NCBI GenBank assembly: GCA_937148845.1
Contig: CAKZRW010000079.1
Span: 1 to 40,399, forward strand
Direction: 5' to 3'
DNA length: 40,399 bases
DNA from: an uncultured Actinomycetes bacterium
Lineage (GTDB): Bacteria; Actinomycetota; Thermoleophilia; RBG-16-64-13
Below, piece after piece: positions 24,155 through 33,356 of the stretch (position 1 is the first letter of the stretch; every line of letters starts with the position of its first letter). Under the pieces are notes generated by a model, which saw only the letters and a list, made by a program, of their open reading frames with translations, had not been told where the DNA came from and made no database searches. Position numbers and translations under genes: made by a program.

Positions 24155-24955
24155 ATGGGTATCCGTAGAACCGGGCAACAGGATCTGGACGAGGTCTGGC
24201 GTCGTTACAAGGAACATAACGACCCGCAGGCGCGCGACGAGTTGATCCTGGCCTATTCGCCTCTGGTGAAGTACGTGGCTGGTCGCATGGGCAGTGGTCT
24301 CCCTCCGCACATCGAAGAGGCCGACCTGGTGTCCTACGGGCTTTTGGGCCTTATCAGCGCCTTGGAGCGCTTTGATCCTTCCCGCCATGTGAAATTCGAG
24401 ACCTACGCTATCGCCCGCATCAAAGGCTCGATCCTTGACGAGCTGCGAGCCTTGGACTGGGTACCGCGCTCCGTGCGCAGCTGGGCACGCAAGGTCGAAG
24501 CCGCCGTGACCACCCTGGAGAACCGACTGGGTCGAGCTCCTACCGACGAGGAGGTAGCCGCTGAGCTGGGTGTACCGGCGGAAGAGTTCCAGGAGATCTT
24601 GAACCAAATCAGCTGCTCCACCATCGTGGCCCTGGACGAGTTCTGGGATACTGCCGTGTCTGGCCAGGAGAAAGCCGCTCTGATCGAAACGATCGAGGAT
24701 AAGGAAGCGCGCGATCCTCTCCAGGAATTCAGGACGAGTGCCTTGCGGAAGACGCTTGCTGACGCTATCCGCCGGCTGCCCGAGCGGGAGAGGGTAGTCA
24801 TCGGCCTCTACTACTACGAAGGTCTCACTCTCAAGGAGATCGGGGAGGTCCTGGGAGTGACCGAGTCCCGGGTCTCCCAACTGCACACCAAAGCCATCCT
24901 TCGCCTACGCGGCCGTATCAAGGAAGATCTCGATCTGGAGGCCTTGGTCAGGTGA
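24155..24955 (+). CDS. whiG: RNA polymerase sigma factor of the FliA/WhiG family
   Basis: Alternative sigma-28 type factor: FliA/SigD drives flagellar genes, WhiG drives sporulation genes in Streptomyces. Region 2 has LVKYVAGRMGSGLPPHIEEA, DLVSYGLLGLISALERFDP and FETYAIARIKGSILDELRAL, followed by the family-specific DWVPRSVR. Region 3 has GRAPTDEEVAAELG; region 4 ends LTLKEIGEVLGVTESRVSQL. The ATG at 24155 is chosen since the frame upstream is xerC shadow; 266 aa fits. It sits 10 bp after xerC and before rpsB, the place of whiG in Streptomyces and sigD in Bacillus. No flagellar or sporulation genes are in the window, so the regulon is unknown. The symbol is given by context. Confidence 0.9.
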   Translation: MGIRRTGQQDLDEVWRRYKEHNDPQARDELILAYSPLVKYVAGRMGSGLPPHIEEADLVSYGLLGLISALERFDPSRHVKFETYAIARIKGSILDELRALDWVPRSVRSWARKVEAAVTTLENRLGRAPTDEEVAAELGVPAEEFQEILNQISCSTIVALDEFWDTAVSGQEKAALIETIEDKEARDPLQEFRTSALRKTLADAIRRLPERERVVIGLYYYEGLTLKEIGEVLGVTESRVSQLHTKAILRLRGRIKEDLDLEALVR

Positions 24956-25048
24956 GAGCGGCGGGGAGTCAGGCCCTGGTCTAGACCTTGGTCGAGTGAG
25001 GTCCGCTGCTGGGTCGGATGCAGGGGCGTCGGGGGCGACACTTTCGTG

Positions 25049-25057
25049 TGGTAAACT
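25049..25057 (+). promoter_or_regulatory. rpsB promoter (extended -10)
   Basis: TGGTAAACT fits TGn plus a -10 box TAAACT, the same -10 as the ffh promoter; the -35 is poor. It leaves a leader of about 108 nt with a 12-bp GC palindrome (CCGCGGCCGCGG), which could serve as a regulatory stem for S2. Confidence 0.5.
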
Positions 25058-25171
25058 GCTGCGGCTGTATCCACGACCCTGGAGAGTTACTGTTTCGGCG
25101 GTGCCGCGGCCGCGGTTCCGAGGCAGCCTCCAGCGAGGACGAGTATCACAAAACCAAAGTGAGGTAGCTCC

Positions 25172-26002
25172 ATGCCCGTCGTTTCGATGAAGCAGCTCCT
25201 CGAAGCAGGAGTGCACTTCGGTCACCAGACCCGCCGCTGGAACCCCAAGATGAAGCCTTACATCTTCACGGAGCGCGGCGGCATCCACATCATCGACCTC
25301 CAGCAGACGAGCTTGCTGCTGGACAAGGCCTATGAATTTGTCCGCAATGTTGCGGCAAGGGGCGGCACCATCTTGTTCGTTGGCACTAAGAAGCAGTGCC
25401 AAGATGTGATCCGCGAGGAGGCCAGCCGGGTGGGCATGCCTTACGTGTCCCATCGCTGGCTGGGCGGGCTGCTCACCAATTTCTTCACTATCGAGAAGCG
25501 TATCCGGCGCATGCACGAACTCCGCAAGTTGAAAGAAGAGGGACAGCTCAATCTGCTGCCCACCAAGGAGCGCATGAGTCTGGAGCGGGAGCTGGAGAAG
25601 CTCGAGGTCAATCTGGGTGGAGTCGCCAACATGACGCGGCTGCCTGACGCGGTCTTCGTTGCCGACCCGAAGCGCGAGGCCATCGCCACCAAGGAAGTGA
25701 ACAAACTCGGGCTCCCTTTGATCGCGCTGGTGGACACCAACTGCGACCCCGATGAGATCGATTTCGTGATTCCAGGAAATGACGATGCCATCCGCTCTTG
25801 CAGCCTGATTGTCAAGACGTTGGCGCGGGCGGTGGAAGAGGGTCGGCAGAGGATAGAGATATCCGAGTTCTATCAGTCCGAAGCCGCCGGCAGGGGGGAG
25901 TCGACCTCTGGAGCGGCACCGTATTTCGAGGAGTCTAAGTACGCAAGGGACTACGAGATGTTGGACGCAGATGAGGCAAGCGCCGGCGGGGCACTCTCGT
26001 GA
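25172..26002 (+). CDS. rpsB: 30S ribosomal protein S2
   Basis: Small-subunit protein at the 30S neck, 276 aa. Diagnostic segments are [63 protein letters not shown] and [27 protein letters not shown] stands 7 nt before the ATG. The C-terminal 40 residues form an acidic, disordered tail common in Actinobacteria. First gene of the conserved rpsB-tsf-pyrH-frr series, though hairpins separate it from tsf. Confidence 0.97.
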   Translation: MPVVSMKQLLEAGVHFGHQTRRWNPKMKPYIFTERGGIHIIDLQQTSLLLDKAYEFVRNVAARGGTILFVGTKKQCQDVIREEASRVGMPYVSHRWLGGLLTNFFTIEKRIRRMHELRKLKEEGQLNLLPTKERMSLERELEKLEVNLGGVANMTRLPDAVFVADPKREAIATKEVNKLGLPLIALVDTNCDPDEIDFVIPGNDDAIRSCSLIVKTLARAVEEGRQRIEISEFYQSEAAGRGESTSGAAPYFEESKYARDYEMLDADEASAGGALS

Positions 26003-26067
26003 GCGGGGGGAGGAGCGGAGCTGACGCGAGGTAGAGGCGAAGCGGCCCTTTGCCGTGCGCAGACTTT

Positions 26068-26088
26068 CCGGGAGGAAGCGGCTCCCGG
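26068..26088 (+). terminator. Hairpin in the rpsB-tsf gap
   Basis: CCGGGAG (26068-26074) pairs with CTCCCGG (26082-26088). There is no T-run. With the next hairpin it may partly terminate after rpsB and set the S2 to EF-Ts ratio. Confidence 0.4.
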
Positions 26089-26130
26089 CGGCGAGCAGAC
26101 CGTAACGGAGTAGGCGCCTCTCTCTGCGTG

Positions 26131-26152
26131 CCGGGTCCGGGAAGGGGCCCGG
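26131..26152 (+). terminator. Second hairpin in the rpsB-tsf gap
   Basis: CCGGGTCC (26131-26138) pairs with GGGCCCGG (26145-26152), 8 bp with one wobble and a 6-nt loop. A -10-like TATAGT follows at 26177-26182, without a good -35. Confidence 0.4.
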
Positions 26153-26199
26153 GAAGTGGTGAAAACGACCAGGTTCTATAGTCTCGATGGAGGCATAGC

Positions 26200-26802
<603 letters not shown>

Positions 26803-26895
26803 GAGGGACGGCTCCAGGTGACAAAGGTCCGGGCGTTGGCGGCGGCCGTGGCGGCCCGGGCGACAAGGGTCTGGGCACGATGGCGTGACGTGGGT

Positions 26896-26915
26896 AGCCC
26901 GACCCGGGTCGGGCT
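26896..26915. repeat. Perfect 20-bp palindrome before pyrH
   Basis: AGCCCGACCCGGGTCGGGCT is a perfect palindrome ending 29 bp before the pyrH ATG. It can form a hairpin in RNA or bind a dimeric regulator; no T-run follows. Confidence 0.6.
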
Positions 26916-26944
26916 GGTGTGAGGAGAGTGGAGGCGATGGGGAG

Positions 26945-27670
26945 ATGACCGCACACCCAGTCTGCAAGCGGGTGCTACTGAAACTGAGCGGGGAAGCCCT
27001 CATGGGTGACCTGGGCTACGGCATCGACCCCGACCGGTTGCGGGCGGTGGCTCTGGAGATCAGCGAGGTCGTCGCGGAGGGCGTGGAGGTGGCTGTCGTC
27101 GTCGGAGGTGGCAACATCTTCCGCGGTGTATCCGGGGCAGCCCGAGGTATCGAGCGGGCGACGGCCGACTACATGGGCATGCTGGCCACGGTCATGAACT
27201 GTATCGCCTTGCAGGACGCCTTGCGCAAGCTCTCGACCGACAGCCGGGTGCTTTCGGCCATACATATGCAAGAGATCTGTGAGCCGTACATCCGTGGCCG
27301 GGCTATACGCCACCTTGAGAAAGGGCGGGTGGTTATCTTTGCCGCCGGGACCGGCAACCCCTTCTTCAGCACCGACACAGCCGCTGCCCTCCGGGCTTTG
27401 GAGATCGGGGCAGAATGTCTGCTGGTCGCCAAGAAGAAGTACGACGGTATATATGACGCCGATCCGGCAGTCGACCCGAACGCTCAGCTCATCGAACACA
27501 TCAGTCATCGCGAGGCTCTTGAGCGTGGCCTGCGGGTGATGGATTCGACAGCTTTCTCGCTGTGCATGGATAATGACCTGCCCATCATGGTCTTCAACAT
27601 GAGCGTGCCTGGCAATGTTCGGCGGGTGCTCCGGGGAGAACGGGTGGGCACTATCGTCACGACAGAATAA
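26945..27670 (+). CDS. pyrH: UMP kinase
   Basis: Bacterial-type UMP kinase of the amino-acid-kinase fold, making UDP for nucleotide pools. Motifs: [70 protein letters not shown] and [12 protein letters not shown] chose the ATG at 26945 because conserved sequence begins nine residues later; the open frame back to 26885 runs through the palindrome. 241 aa is normal. It probably forms one unit with frr, 17 bp downstream. Confidence 0.96.
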   Translation: MTAHPVCKRVLLKLSGEALMGDLGYGIDPDRLRAVALEISEVVAEGVEVAVVVGGGNIFRGVSGAARGIERATADYMGMLATVMNCIALQDALRKLSTDSRVLSAIHMQEICEPYIRGRAIRHLEKGRVVIFAAGTGNPFFSTDTAAALRALEIGAECLLVAKKKYDGIYDADPAVDPNAQLIEHISHREALERGLRVMDSTAFSLCMDNDLPIMVFNMSVPGNVRRVLRGERVGTIVTTE

Positions 27671-27687
27671 AGGGAAAGGGGGCTGGC

Positions 27688-28245
27688 ATGGTTCGCGAGT
27701 TGATCGCCGACGGTAAGCGTCGCATGGAGAGCGCGGTCGAAGCACTTCGGAGCGAATTCAACGCAGTGCGGACAGGGCGGGCTTCCACCGGGTTGCTCGA
27801 CCGTATCCACGTCGATTACTACGGGACCAAGACCCCGCTCAAACAGCTTGCCAGCTTGGCCACTCCCGATCCGCGCACCATCTCCATAACCGTTTTCGAC
27901 AAGGCCGCCGTCAACGCGGTGGTGCGGGCCCTGCAGGAGTCCGACCTGGGTCTCACGCCCAACACCGACGGCATGATCATCCGCCTGAACGTTCCGCCCC
28001 TCACGGCGGAGCGAAGAAAAGACCTGGTGCGCCTGGTCAAGGGCATGGCGGAAGACGGCCGCGTAGCTGTCCGCAACGTCCGGCGCGACGTGATACAGCA
28101 TCTCAAAGACCTAAAGAAACAGGGCGAGATCTCCGAGGATGACGAAAAGCGGGCGGAGGAAGAGGTGCAGAAACTCACCGACACCTACATCGATAAGATC
28201 AACGACCTCCTCCGACATAAGGAAGAGGAGATCCTCGAGATCTGA
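27688..28245 (+). CDS. frr: Ribosome recycling factor
   Basis: Splits post-termination ribosomes together with EF-G. The near tRNA-shaped fold is recognised by FNAVRTGRASTGLLDRI, VDYYGTKTPLKQLAS, the DPRTISITVFDK strand, LTPNTDGMIIRLNVPPLTAE and KGMAEDGRVAVRNVRRD. 185 aa is standard. GGGGG stands 6 nt before the ATG. The next gene, uppS, begins one base after the stop. Confidence 0.97.
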   Translation: MVRELIADGKRRMESAVEALRSEFNAVRTGRASTGLLDRIHVDYYGTKTPLKQLASLATPDPRTISITVFDKAAVNAVVRALQESDLGLTPNTDGMIIRLNVPPLTAERRKDLVRLVKGMAEDGRVAVRNVRRDVIQHLKDLKKQGEISEDDEKRAEEEVQKLTDTYIDKINDLLRHKEEEILEI

Positions 28246-28246
28246 C

Positions 28247-29035
28247 GTGAACTTGCGCTCCTGGCTGAGCTGGTTGCGGCGCCGGCCAGGGCGCCGCCTC
28301 ATTTCGGGAACGGCAGAGGCTCCTCCCGCGGGGTTTCCATATCATGTCGCCATTATCATGGACGGTAACGGGCGCTGGGCGCGCCGGCGACATCTGCCGG
28401 TCAGTGCTGGTCATCGGGCGGGAGTGGAGGCTGTACGTCGCGTCATCGAGGCAGCTCGCGATCTGGGGATAGGGCAACTGACCCTTTACTCTTTCTCCAC
28501 TGAGAACTGGAGCCGGCCTACCGAAGAGGTCCAGGCGTTGATGCGACTCCACGCGGAGATGATCGAGAAGGAGGTGCCGACCCTCCACAAGAACGACTGC
28601 AGGGTGGTGTTCGTCGGACGAAGACAAGGGCTGGATACCGACCTGCTCAGCAAGATGACCTGGGCGGAGGAGCTCACAGCCAACAATCGGCGCATGATCC
28701 TTTTCATCGCCTTCAACTATGGGGGGCGGCAGGAAGTACTCGACGCGGTGCGCAAGGCGGTGCTCGAGGGAGCGGACCCCACGGCGTTGAGTGAAGAGGA
28801 ACTTGCCCGCCATCTCTACTCTCCGCTCATGCGTGACCCTGATCTGGTGATCAGGACCTCCGGCGAGAAGCGGCTCTCCAACTTCTTGCTGTGGCAGACC
28901 GCCTACTCTGAGTTTTACTTCTCTGAGAAGCTTTGGCCGGATTTCGGGAAGGAGGACCTCATCGGGGCCCTGGAGGACTACGCCAGTCGGATAAGGCGCT
29001 TCGGCCGAAGAATAGAGGACCGCGATGCTCGGTAA
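28247..29035 (+). CDS. uppS: Isoprenyl (undecaprenyl) diphosphate synthase
   Basis: Cis-prenyltransferase that builds the C55 lipid carrier for cell-wall synthesis. The catalytic motif is IIMDGNGRWARRR; others are SAGHRAGVEAVR, LTLYSFSTENWSRP, FNYGGRQEV and DLVIRTSGEKRLSNFLLWQ. The GTG at 28247 directly follows the frr TGA; the frame upstream is shadow. A short basic N-terminus (LRSWLSWLRRRPGRR) may touch the membrane. 262 aa. It overlaps cdsA by 11 nt. Confidence 0.95.
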   Translation: MNLRSWLSWLRRRPGRRLISGTAEAPPAGFPYHVAIIMDGNGRWARRRHLPVSAGHRAGVEAVRRVIEAARDLGIGQLTLYSFSTENWSRPTEEVQALMRLHAEMIEKEVPTLHKNDCRVVFVGRRQGLDTDLLSKMTWAEELTANNRRMILFIAFNYGGRQEVLDAVRKAVLEGADPTALSEEELARHLYSPLMRDPDLVIRTSGEKRLSNFLLWQTAYSEFYFSEKLWPDFGKEDLIGALEDYASRIRRFGRRIEDRDAR

Positions 29036-29822
29036 GCGGGTCCTTGTCGCTGTCGCGGGCATCCCCATAGGCCTAGCCGCAGTCATCCTGGGCGGGTACT
29101 TTCTCCTGGGTCTGGCCGTCATCCTCACCGTGCTGGGGCTTCACGAGTACTACCGGCTGGTGCGGGCCTATCGACCGAATCTGCTGGTCGGCTATCTGGC
29201 TGGTCTTACAGTAGTGGCGACGTCATACTTCTTCGGACAGCGGGGTGTCCTCTTGGGGCTGGGGGTGCTCCTGCTGTTGAGTTTCTTTTGGGCTCTTGGC
29301 GGGCGACTCGGGGAGCACCTGGTGGCGAGGATGGCTGTGACCAGTTTCGGAGTATTCTGGGTGGCCATCGGCTTCGCTTACGTGCTCTTGGTGAGGGAGT
29401 TCGAACATGGCCTGGCTCTTACCATCCTCCTGCTCGCTTGTACGATGGTGAATGACACCTTCGCCTACTTTGTGGGACGGGCCGTGGGGCGATACCGCAT
29501 GGCTCCTCGCATCTCCCCTAAGAAGACCGTGGAAGGGGCCCTGGGCGGTCTGGTGGGGTCACTAGTAGCCGCCATCCTGGTGAAGGTGTACTCACCCTGG
29601 CTAGGTTGGCAGGACGCGCTGGTGCTCGGCCTTATCATCGGGGTCGTGGGTCAATGGGGTGACCTCTTCGAGTCTGCGGTGAAGCGCGATTTCCGGGTGA
29701 AGGATTCCGGCGGCCTGCTGCCCGGGCATGGCGGGATACTGGACCGGTTCGATGCGGTTCTCTTTGCAGGGGTGGCCACCTATTGGGGGGCCGTGGCTCT
29801 CCTAGGGGAGGCCGTCAAGTGA
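29025..29822 (+). CDS. cdsA: Phosphatidate cytidylyltransferase
   Basis: Integral membrane enzyme making CDP-diacylglycerol from phosphatidate and CTP. About seven to eight hydrophobic segments run through the 265 aa; the C-terminal signature is GDLFESAVKRDFRVKDSG followed by LPGHGGILDRFDA, with the metal-binding Asp pair, and the upstream RISPKKTVEGALGG loop is also diagnostic. The ATG overlaps the uppS end. The stop overlaps the dxr start as GTGA, so uppS-cdsA-dxr are translationally coupled. Confidence 0.95.
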   Translation: MLGKRVLVAVAGIPIGLAAVILGGYFLLGLAVILTVLGLHEYYRLVRAYRPNLLVGYLAGLTVVATSYFFGQRGVLLGLGVLLLLSFFWALGGRLGEHLVARMAVTSFGVFWVAIGFAYVLLVREFEHGLALTILLLACTMVNDTFAYFVGRAVGRYRMAPRISPKKTVEGALGGLVGSLVAAILVKVYSPWLGWQDALVLGLIIGVVGQWGDLFESAVKRDFRVKDSGGLLPGHGGILDRFDAVLFAGVATYWGAVALLGEAVK

Positions 29823-30970
29823 GACGCGTGCTCGTTCTGGGGGCGACCGGTTCCATCGGCGTCCAGGCCCTGCAGGTGGTGGCCGGAAGCAGCGACCTCC
29901 GTGTGGTGGGTCTGTCTTGCCACCGCAATGTCGGTCTGCTGCTGGAGCAGGCTCTTTCTTTGCGGGTAGACGACGTAGCCGTGGCGGACCCTGAGGCGGC
30001 CTCCAAGTTTCCTCTCTCACTGTACCCAGAGCTGCGAGTCAGAGGGGGCCCGGACGGGCCGGCCCGCCTGGTGAGAGAGGTGGAGGCTGACCTAGTGCTC
30101 AACGCCATCGTCGGGTTCGCCGGGTTGGAGGCCTCCCTGACTGCAATCGAGGAGCAGCGGGTCTTGGCCTTGGCCAACAAAGAGAGCTTGGTGTGTGCTG
30201 GCTCACTGCTCACCCGACTGGCCCGGGAGAAAGGGACGCGCATCCTACCCGTTGACTCCGAGCATTCAGCCCTTTTCCAGTTGGTGGAAGCAGCTGGCCG
30301 TTCTGCCGTAGAGTGGGTAGTGATCACCGCGTCCGGGGGGCCTTTCCGCGGCTATGACCAGGAGAGACTCCGTCGGGTCGGGCGGGCGGAAGCTCTGGCT
30401 CATCCTACCTGGGTCATGGGGGAGAAGATCACCGTCGATTCGGCCACGCTCATGAACAAAGGCTTGGAGGTGATCGAGGCCCATCATCTCTTCGAGCTTC
30501 CCTATGACCGCATCAAAGTGTTGGTGCACAAGCAGTCCTTGGTGCACGGGCTGGTAGGTCTCGCGGACGGGGCCGTGCTTGCCCATCTTGGTCTGGCCGA
30601 CATGCGGGTGCCTATTGCTTATGCCCTTTTCTACCCTGAGCGACGCGGCAGCGGGGTGCCGCTACTGGACCCGACCCGGGGTCTCTCTCTGGACTTCGAG
30701 CCGGTGGATGACGAGGTCTTTCCGGCAGTGGAGCTAGCCCGGGAGGCTGGCAGGCGCGGGGACCGGACAGCGTGTGCGTTGAATGCAGCCAATGAAGTGG
30801 CGGTGGGAGCCTTCCTGGCGGGTCGACTGTCGTTTCTGGGTATATCCGAGGTAGTCAGCCGAGTGCTGGAGCATGCCGAGGAAGGGCCGGTGGGAACCTA
30901 TGAGGAGGCGGTAGCCGTCGATGCCTGGGCACGGCGATTGGCAAGCGAATTCTGTGCGGCTCAGCTGTAG
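29819..30970 (+). CDS. dxr: 1-deoxy-D-xylulose 5-phosphate reductoisomerase
   Basis: Second step of the MEP isoprenoid pathway, NADPH-dependent. The NADPH fold is VLVLGATGSIGVQALQVV; the metal/substrate site is NKESLVCAG and PVDSEHSALFQ; the flexible loop region has TASGGPFRGY, HPTWVMGEKITVDSATLMNK and HGLVGLADGAVLAHLG. The GTG at 29819 overlaps the cdsA stop by 4 nt and starts exactly before the conserved fold. 383 aa is normal. ispG of the same pathway is two genes downstream. Confidence 0.97.
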   Translation: MRRVLVLGATGSIGVQALQVVAGSSDLRVVGLSCHRNVGLLLEQALSLRVDDVAVADPEAASKFPLSLYPELRVRGGPDGPARLVREVEADLVLNAIVGFAGLEASLTAIEEQRVLALANKESLVCAGSLLTRLAREKGTRILPVDSEHSALFQLVEAAGRSAVEWVVITASGGPFRGYDQERLRRVGRAEALAHPTWVMGEKITVDSATLMNKGLEVIEAHHLFELPYDRIKVLVHKQSLVHGLVGLADGAVLAHLGLADMRVPIAYALFYPERRGSGVPLLDPTRGLSLDFEPVDDEVFPAVELAREAGRRGDRTACALNAANEVAVGAFLAGRLSFLGISEVVSRVLEHAEEGPVGTYEEAVAVDAWARRLASEFCAAQL

Positions 30971-30993
30971 AGCCCACGATAAGGAGTAAGAAC

Positions 30994-32184
30994 GTGATCA
31001 GCGTTCTGGGATGGATCGTTGCTATCGTGGGGCTGGGATTCCTGATCCTGGCCCATGAGTTCGGCCATTTCATCGTGGCCAAGGCCACGGGTATGCGCGT
31101 CGAAGAATTCAGTCTGGGCTTCGGACGCTATCTGTGGAGTCGGCGAATAGGCGAGACAGTCTATGGCATCTCCATCCTCCCGCTGGGTGGGTATGTGCGT
31201 GTGACCGGGATGCACAAGGAGGAATTCGAGGCCCGAGTGGCGGAGGCGGAAGAGGAGGAGGCGGCGGGCCGGCAGGCTGCGTCTACGCGGCAGACGAGGA
31301 GCCGAGACAGACGGCGGCCGGGCGACCCAGAGGACCGCCTGGCCGGGCCGCGGGCCATTTCGGCCGCCGAGATAGCAGCGACTCCTCTCGAGCGCCGCTA
31401 TTACGCCCATCCCCTTTGGCACAAGCTGCTGTTCATAGTCGCAGGTGTGACCATGAACGTCCTGGTCGCTTTCGTCCTCATCTGGATCGTGGGTGCGACT
31501 CAAGGGGAGACTGTGGCCAGCACCCGGATCGAAAGCGTGGATAGTGGTACGCCGGCAGCGGCCGTCGGGCTGCGGGCGCAAGATACCATCGTCGCTATCG
31601 ACGGCGAGAAGATCGAGACCTGGGAGGAGCTGCGTACTCGGATTATCACTCGACCTAATCAGAGAGTAATCCTGACCGTGGAGCGCGAAGGTTCCCTCTT
31701 GACCGTAGAAGCGACACTATCCGAGAGGGAGGAAGGCATCGGCTACCTCGGCATCCGGCCTTACGCGATGCACAAGGAACTGGGGATGGGTGGTGCTTTA
31801 AGTTACGCAGGCCGGACGCTCGGGAGCATGTTCAAGCTGATCTTCGTAGGGATCAAGATGATGTTCACCGGGGAGGTCCAGGTCACCGGCTCGCAGGGTC
31901 TGGCCGGGCCGGTGGGCATACTCCAGCTTTCCAGTGAAGCTTTCCAGGGTGGGTACTACCTGATGCTACTCGCCCTCATCAGTGTCAACCTGGCCGTCTT
32001 CAACATGTTGCCGCTGCTGCCTTTGGATGGAGGTCACGTGCTTTTCAGCCTCATCGAGAAGGTACGGGGGAAGAGCGTATCCTTGCGCGTTTTTGAGCGG
32101 GTGTCGATGGTGGGGCTCATCATGTTCTTGGCCCTCTTCGTCATCGCCACCGGTAATGACATCGGCCGGATATTGGGCGGGTAG
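30994..32184 (+). CDS. rseP: RIP site-2 membrane metalloprotease (RseP/Rip1 type)
   Basis: Intramembrane zinc protease that cleaves anti-sigma factors or signal-peptide remnants. Zinc-binding HEFGH (21-25) lies in the first membrane helix; the third ligand is in NMLPLLPLDGGHVLF near the C-terminus. One PDZ domain (about 175-250) includes SGTPAAAVGLRAQDTIVAIDG. Between helix 1 and helix 2 lies a highly charged Glu/Arg-rich insert (75-133), longer than in most relatives, that would face the cytoplasm. AAGGAG precedes the GTG start. The substrate is unknown; no anti-sigma gene is in the window. Confidence 0.93.
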   Translation: MISVLGWIVAIVGLGFLILAHEFGHFIVAKATGMRVEEFSLGFGRYLWSRRIGETVYGISILPLGGYVRVTGMHKEEFEARVAEAEEEEAAGRQAASTRQTRSRDRRRPGDPEDRLAGPRAISAAEIAATPLERRYYAHPLWHKLLFIVAGVTMNVLVAFVLIWIVGATQGETVASTRIESVDSGTPAAAVGLRAQDTIVAIDGEKIETWEELRTRIITRPNQRVILTVEREGSLLTVEATLSEREEGIGYLGIRPYAMHKELGMGGALSYAGRTLGSMFKLIFVGIKMMFTGEVQVTGSQGLAGPVGILQLSSEAFQGGYYLMLLALISVNLAVFNMLPLLPLDGGHVLFSLIEKVRGKSVSLRVFERVSMVGLIMFLALFVIATGNDIGRILGG

Positions 32185-32196
32185 GGGCCCCTGCTC

Positions 32197-33282
32197 ATGG
32201 CTAGTCCAGTACAGGTGATACTGGGCGGGGTGCCTGTGGGGGGCGGGGCTCCTATTGTGGTGCAGTCGATGACCAACACCTCGACCCACGAGGTGGACCT
32301 GACCCTCATGCAGATCCGGGCTTTGGCTACGGCCGGAGCCCGCATCGTGCGAGTGGCGGTCCCCGACGCTGAGGCTGCCGAAGCCCTCAGGGCGTTGGTT
32401 GCTGCTTCTCCGGTGCCGCTGGTAGCGGATGTGCATTTTGACTATCGCTTGGCGGTAGCAGCTCTGCAGGCGGGGGTGGCGGGAGTCCGCATCAATCCGG
32501 GCAATATAGGCGGCCTGGCCGCGGTCAAGGCGGTGGTAGAAGCGGCTGAGGAGCGAAGGGCGGTCATCCGGGTGGGGGTGAACAGCGGCTCACTGGAGCG
32601 GACCCTGCGCGATCTTGAACGGAAGGACCCGGCCAAAGCGCTGGTGGAGTCGGCTGTTCGAAACTGTGACCTACTGGCCAGCCTGGGCTGCGAACGCATC
32701 AAGGTCTCGGTCAAGTCCTCATCGCCGCTGGTGACCATCGCCGCCAACCGGGAGTTGGCGCGCCGGGTGCCCTACCCACTCCACGTAGGCTTGACCGAGG
32801 CGGGTACGGCGGGTCTGGGGGCGGTGCGCAGCGCGGTGGTGTTGGGCGTTCTCCTCTCGGAGGGCATAGGGGACACTATCCGGGTGTCGCTCACCGGGGA
32901 CCCGGTGGAGGAGGTCAGGGTCGCGCTGGAGATACTTCGCACTTTGGGGTTAGCCCCCCGAGGCCCCCGGGTTATCTCCTGTCCTACCTGTGGCCGGACT
33001 CGACTGGACGTCGAGGCCCTCGCCTTGGCGGTGGAGCAGCGGCTCCAGGAAGTCGGGGAAGATCTGGAGATCGCGGTCATGGGTTGCGCAGTCAACGGCC
33101 CCGGTGAGGCGCGCAAGGCCGACTTCGGGATTGCCGGAGGCGAGGGGGAAGGGGTGATCTTCGCCAAGGGTCGTCCGGTACGCAAGGTGGCGGAAGCCGA
33201 GTTGGTGGAGGCTCTGTTTGCTGAGATCGCAGCCCGTCGATCGCGGCCGACAGAGCCGATGGAGAGCAGCCGGGACTGCTAG
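32197..33282 (+). CDS. ispG: 4-hydroxy-3-methylbut-2-enyl diphosphate synthase
   Basis: Fe-S enzyme of the MEP pathway that reduces MEcPP to HMBPP. The TIM-barrel half has VVQSMTNTSTHEVDLTLMQI, PLVADVHFDYRLA, VRINPGNIGG and KVSVKSSSP. The [4Fe-4S] ligands are in ISCPTCGRTRLD and AVMGCAVNGPGEARKADFG. 361 aa is the normal bacterial short form. The ATG start is 12 bp after rseP. Confidence 0.97.
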   Translation: MASPVQVILGGVPVGGGAPIVVQSMTNTSTHEVDLTLMQIRALATAGARIVRVAVPDAEAAEALRALVAASPVPLVADVHFDYRLAVAALQAGVAGVRINPGNIGGLAAVKAVVEAAEERRAVIRVGVNSGSLERTLRDLERKDPAKALVESAVRNCDLLASLGCERIKVSVKSSSPLVTIAANRELARRVPYPLHVGLTEAGTAGLGAVRSAVVLGVLLSEGIGDTIRVSLTGDPVEEVRVALEILRTLGLAPRGPRVISCPTCGRTRLDVEALALAVEQRLQEVGEDLEIAVMGCAVNGPGEARKADFGIAGGEGEGVIFAKGRPVRKVAEAELVEALFAEIAARRSRPTEPMESSRDC

Positions 33283-33356
33283 ACTGTGCGGGTCGGCCGG
33301 TGGCAGCGTTGCAGTGGCCGGCGGGTCGTAGCCTGTGTGGGTGCCAGGAGGGACAG

